A DNA stretch of 5,541 nt from an uncultured Bacteroidales bacterium. GTDB lineage: Bacteria; Bacteroidota; Bacteroidia; Bacteroidales; Lentimicrobiaceae. Below the pieces are notes generated by a model. The model saw only the letters and a program-made list of their open reading frames with translations, had not been told where the DNA came from and searched no databases. Shown here piece by piece: positions 1 to 5,541 of the stretch. Numbering within the stretch: position 1 is the first letter of the stretch; each line of letters begins with the position of its first letter. The position numbers were made by a program, and so were the translations under genes. The stretch covers positions 1 to 5,541 of the forward strand of contig CALMDN010000049.1 of the NCBI GenBank assembly GCA_937864935.1. The letters run 5' to 3'.

Positions 1-1
1 T

Positions 2-1174
2 GGTGCCCTTCAACTCGGGCCCGACAGTAAAATATATGTAGCACGGTATAACAGACCTACCAGTTCTACAAAATACCTCGGAGTCATAAACAATCCGGAA
101 GTTGAAGGAACCGGCTGCAATTATGTGGATGAGGCCATTCATCTGGGCACCGGAGCTTCATTTATGGGCCTGCCCACATTTATTCAGTCGTATTTCGATG
201 TTTCACTTTCCATTGAAGCCACCAATAGTTGCGAAAATACACCCTCCGCTTTTAATGCCTGGCTCTCACCCGATCTTCAGGCTAACCTTGATTGGATGTT
301 GTGGGACTTTGATGATCCTGTCAGCCCCGGCAATACATCGGCAGTTGTCGCACCGGTGCATATTTTCAGTAGCCCCGGAGTCTATGATGTTACATTTACC
401 ATGTCGGCAGCCGGCATTCAGTTTTTCAGGGAAATCAGCGTAACAGTCTGGGATAATCCTCCACTGGCACTCCCTGATTCCTTAAGCTTTTGTCCCGGGG
501 AGAATGCAACCATCGATGCGGGCAATGGCTCATTTCAGTTTGACTGGAGTAACCAGAGCACTTCATCACAGATAACAGTTGATTCCCCGGGCGATTACTG
601 GGTAAGGAAAACAAATTCAAATGGTTGTTTTTCAATCGATACCTCAAAGGTTAAAGTCTTTTCTGTCCCGGAACTGGATTTTGGCCCTGATGTGATGCTG
701 TGCGATGATACCGGCATTTTGCTTCAGTCTTCAGGTTTTGATACCTATGCCTGGCAGGATGGAAGCCCTGACAGTACTTACCGGGTAACAGTGCCGGGCC
801 TGTATTCACTTGAAGCGACAACCTCTGATAATTGCGCTGTTACTGAGGATATACTTATCTATCCCTGCTGCGAATTCAGCCTGGTTGTTCCCAATGCTTT
901 TACCCCAAACAGCGATGGATATAACGATGAGTTCAAGCCATTGATATCAGGATCAAGTCAGTATAAGATGACGATTGCGAACCGCTGGGGTGTGATACTG
1001 TTTACAACGAATGATATGGAAGAGGCCTGGGATGGACGATACCTGAATTCAGAATGTCCGGAAGGGGTTTATTTTGTTGTTCTCGAATACAATAAGTGCG
1101 ACCTGATGGGGTCGGCCCTCACCGATCGGACACTGTATGCCGTCACATTACTGCGTTCCAATCCGATAAATTAA
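2..1174 (+). CDS. T9SS type B sorted surface protein, 3' part (5' end outside window)
   Basis: Open from the left edge to TAA at 1172-1174, giving 390 visible residues; the true start lies upstream. The GTG at 125 is an internal valine, not a start. Visible order: residues 1-60 look like the last blade of a propeller-like region (LQLGPDSKIYVA, then LGVINNPE), as is common in large Bacteroidota proteins of this class. About 92-150 is PKD-like (WDFDDP, then PVHIFSSPGVYDVTF). Two Ig-like repeats follow at about 153-220 and 223-288, each with an early Cys, a central Trp, a PG.Y motif and a late N-x-C or NGC. About 293-386 is the gliding-motility-associated / T9SS type B C-terminal domain (VPNAFTPNSDGYND, NRWG, AWDGRY, CPEGVYF). 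Such domains direct export across the outer membrane by the Por/Gld secretion system. The cargo role (adhesin or other) cannot be told from this fragment. No terminator follows. Confidence 0.93.
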   Translation, partial: GALQLGPDSKIYVARYNRPTSSTKYLGVINNPEVEGTGCNYVDEAIHLGTGASFMGLPTFIQSYFDVSLSIEATNSCENTPSAFNAWLSPDLQANLDWMLWDFDDPVSPGNTSAVVAPVHIFSSPGVYDVTFTMSAAGIQFFREISVTVWDNPPLALPDSLSFCPGENATIDAGNGSFQFDWSNQSTSSQITVDSPGDYWVRKTNSNGCFSIDTSKVKVFSVPELDFGPDVMLCDDTGILLQSSGFDTYAWQDGSPDSTYRVTVPGLYSLEATTSDNCAVTEDILIYPCCEFSLVVPNAFTPNSDGYNDEFKPLISGSSQYKMTIANRWGVILFTTNDMEEAWDGRYLNSECPEGVYFVVLEYNKCDLMGSALTDRTLYAVTLLRSNPIN

Positions 1175-1181
1175 CTTTTTG

Positions 1182-1213
1182 GTTTCAACCGGGACATAGA
1201 AAGACTATTTTTG
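1182..1213 (+). promoter_or_regulatory. candidate Bacteroidota sigma-ABfr promoter for the flippase operon
   Basis: TATTTTTG at 1206-1213 matches the Bacteroidota -7 consensus TAnnTTTG exactly. Upstream, TTTC at 1183-1186 is a 3-of-4 match to the -33 TTTG element with a 19-base spacer. A perfect TTTG at 1178-1181 is also present but 24 bases away, slightly too far. Transcription would start around 1218-1222, leaving a short leader before the ATG at 1231. The gap is only 56 bases and T-rich, so a chance match is possible. Confidence 0.4.
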
Positions 1214-1230
1214 CTGTTTACTACCACCTG

Positions 1231-2672
1231 ATGAGGAGCGTAAACGTTAAGGAGCATCTTAAGCTATCATTGATCTACACGGCGGTTGCTGCGGTACCTC
1301 CTGTTATCCAGGTACTGATACAGCCTGTAATAGAGGGCAACAGCAGGCTCAATGCCATTGATTTTGCCCACATCGGGATGGCCGAGATGATTACTTCGCT
1401 GGCCTTCACCATCTCTCTTTTTTCGATGGGCAATGCCATTTCCCGGTTTTTCTACGATGTTAACGACGACCGGAAGGGGTATAACAACCTGGTTTCCTCT
1501 GTATATAGCTCAATTCTTCTGCGTGGTTTCTTTCTGATCGTTCTTGCATTTATTTTTCGAAATTACATCGGGAACCTTTTTTCACAGGAAGGACTTCGGG
1601 ATTTCAGCACCTATGGCTTTGCAGCCATCATTACGGGCATCAACAGATCTGTAAACATTTCGGCGGCAACGCTTTACCGGAATGAAAAGCGGGTAAAGGC
1701 CTTTATTGTCGTAAATCTGGCAACAGCTCTGGTCAGGACCGGTTTCCAGTTAATCGGATTGTTTTACTTCGAAATGTCATTCCTCGGTTATGTTTATGGC
1801 AGTGCCATCGGCAGCAGTGTGGTTTCAGCCGGAGTTCTGATTTATTCATACCGGAAGTGTGGTTTCCTTTACAACCGGAACCTGATGGCCTCCATGAACC
1901 GTTTTGCCTGGCCGCTGTTTCAGTATGGATTACTTTCGTGGGGCCTCACCTTTGCAGATAAATACTTTCTCGAGAAGTTTCCATCCGATCTGGGGATTTA
2001 TTTTACAGCTGTCAACTTTGCGATGGGAATGCAGATCATTATGCAGGGCCTGCAGGGAGCCACACAGCCTGAGATTTTCAGGTATATGAAAGAAGGAATA
2101 AGGGTGCGTGAAGAAGAAATAAAATCAATGTCCAACATGCTGATGGCTCAGTCTCAGGCCCTGATTGCTCTGGCCATAATTCCTGTAATGCTCTACCTGA
2201 CATTTTTCTATGAAACCGATGTCAGGTTTGCATCGGCGTTTATTGCACTTATTTTTATCAGATACCTCCCCCGGACACAATACGTAATCTTTTCATTGGT
2301 AGTTTATTATGAAAAGAAAACCCGGTTTTTTCTTTACCTCAACCTGGTAACCCTGTCGCTGAATGTCATACTTAATTTCCTGTTGATCCCATATCTGATG
2401 ATTTATGGAGCTGTTATCTCTATTATGGTTTCAGATATACTTCAGGTAATTGGTGTCTACTTTTATGCTCAACGGATTGCCCCGATCCGCTGGAACCTCT
2501 GGAAACTGATGTATAGTCCGCTTGTCTGTGTTTCAGCGATCATTTTATTTGAAATCATTAAAGAGTTTTACGGTCTTAACCAGTACATCACTGCTTCAGC
2601 TTCGGTAACGGTGCTGCTGGTATCACTGGTACTGCTTTATCGTCGTGAGATTGCCGGATTATTCAGAAAAAT

Positions 2673-2676
<4 letters not shown>
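1231..2676 (+). CDS. Wzx-like polysaccharide flippase (MOP superfamily)
   Basis: A 481-residue integral membrane protein, usual length for O-antigen/capsule flippases, which move undecaprenyl-linked oligosaccharide units from the inner to the outer leaflet of the inner membrane. Roughly 12-14 hydrophobic helices can be placed, at about residues 13-34, 45-70, 92-112, 128-147, 157-178, 183-205, 224-245, 255-276, 306-326, 333-357, 366-387, 390-412, 428-446 and 452-470. A family-like stretch at 232-262 has YGLLSWGLTFADKYFL followed by SDLGIYFTA, starting the second half of the fold. The frame is open upstream to a GTG at 1096, but that start would add 45 non-membrane residues and overlap the previous gene by 79 bases. 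The ATG at 1231 lies just after a promoter-like element and directly before the first helix, so it is preferred. No Shine-Dalgarno is visible, as usual in Bacteroidota. It overlaps the next gene by ATGA. Substrate cannot be read from sequence. Confidence 0.87.
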
Positions 2677-5540
<2,864 letters not shown>

Positions 5541-5541
5541 G

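Noticed and set aside
102..443. Alternative + frame of 113 codons within the surface protein gene
   Set aside because: The surface protein frame here carries propeller-like and PKD-like motifs; the alternative frame gives a Pro/His/Met-rich sequence with no domain character.
1181..1190. GGTT-TC-AACC palindrome after the surface protein gene as a terminator
   Set aside because: A 4-bp stem with a 2-base loop is not a stable hairpin, and the T-run precedes rather than follows it.
1096..1230. Longer flippase start at GTG 1096
   Set aside because: It would add 45 polar residues with no membrane character, overlap the upstream gene by 79 bases and place the promoter-like element inside the gene. 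ATG 1231 sits right before the first helix.

Overview
The window looks like chromosomal DNA from a member of the Bacteroidota. The evidence is a type IX secretion system (T9SS) type B C-terminal sorting domain on the first gene, no clear Shine-Dalgarno sequences, a TAnnTTTG-type promoter match in the only intergenic gap, and moderate base composition (mid-40s % GC by eye). Genus cannot be named from this sequence alone.

Layout: (1) 2-1174, + strand: the 3' end of a large secreted surface protein. It carries the last blade of a propeller-like region, a PKD-type domain, two tandem Ig-like repeats and a T9SS type B sorting domain. (2) 1175-1230: a 56-base gap with a candidate Bacteroidota promoter. 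(3) 1231-2676, +: a Wzx/MOP-type polysaccharide flippase. (4) 2673-4508, +: a 611-residue protein with a GT-B-like C-terminal half, read here as a probable surface-polysaccharide glycosyltransferase. It overlaps the flippase by ATGA. (5) 4489-5010, -: a type C0 HAD sugar phosphatase whose residues point to nonulosonate-9-phosphate (KDN/sialic acid type) rather than Kdo-8-phosphate. (6) 5007-5540, -: the C-terminal half of a NeuB-family nonulosonic acid synthase, overlapping the phosphatase by ATGA and running off the right edge.

The right-hand genes would make a nine-carbon sialic-acid-like sugar by condensation with phosphoenolpyruvate and then dephosphorylation. The + strand pair could attach sugars to a lipid-linked glycan and flip it across the inner membrane. 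Together they read as the edge of a cell-surface polysaccharide or LPS cluster containing a nonulosonic acid. The two operons converge and share 20 bases of coding sequence at their ends. The surface protein at the left is probably a separate transcription unit.

Nothing here requires a wholly new type of system. The most informative points are the apparent phosphorylated-intermediate route (a 9-P synthase paired with a 9-P phosphatase) and the uncharacterised glycosyltransferase next to it. No tRNA, rRNA, CRISPR array, insertion sequence or convincing terminator was seen, and no stretch over 300 bases lacks a gene.
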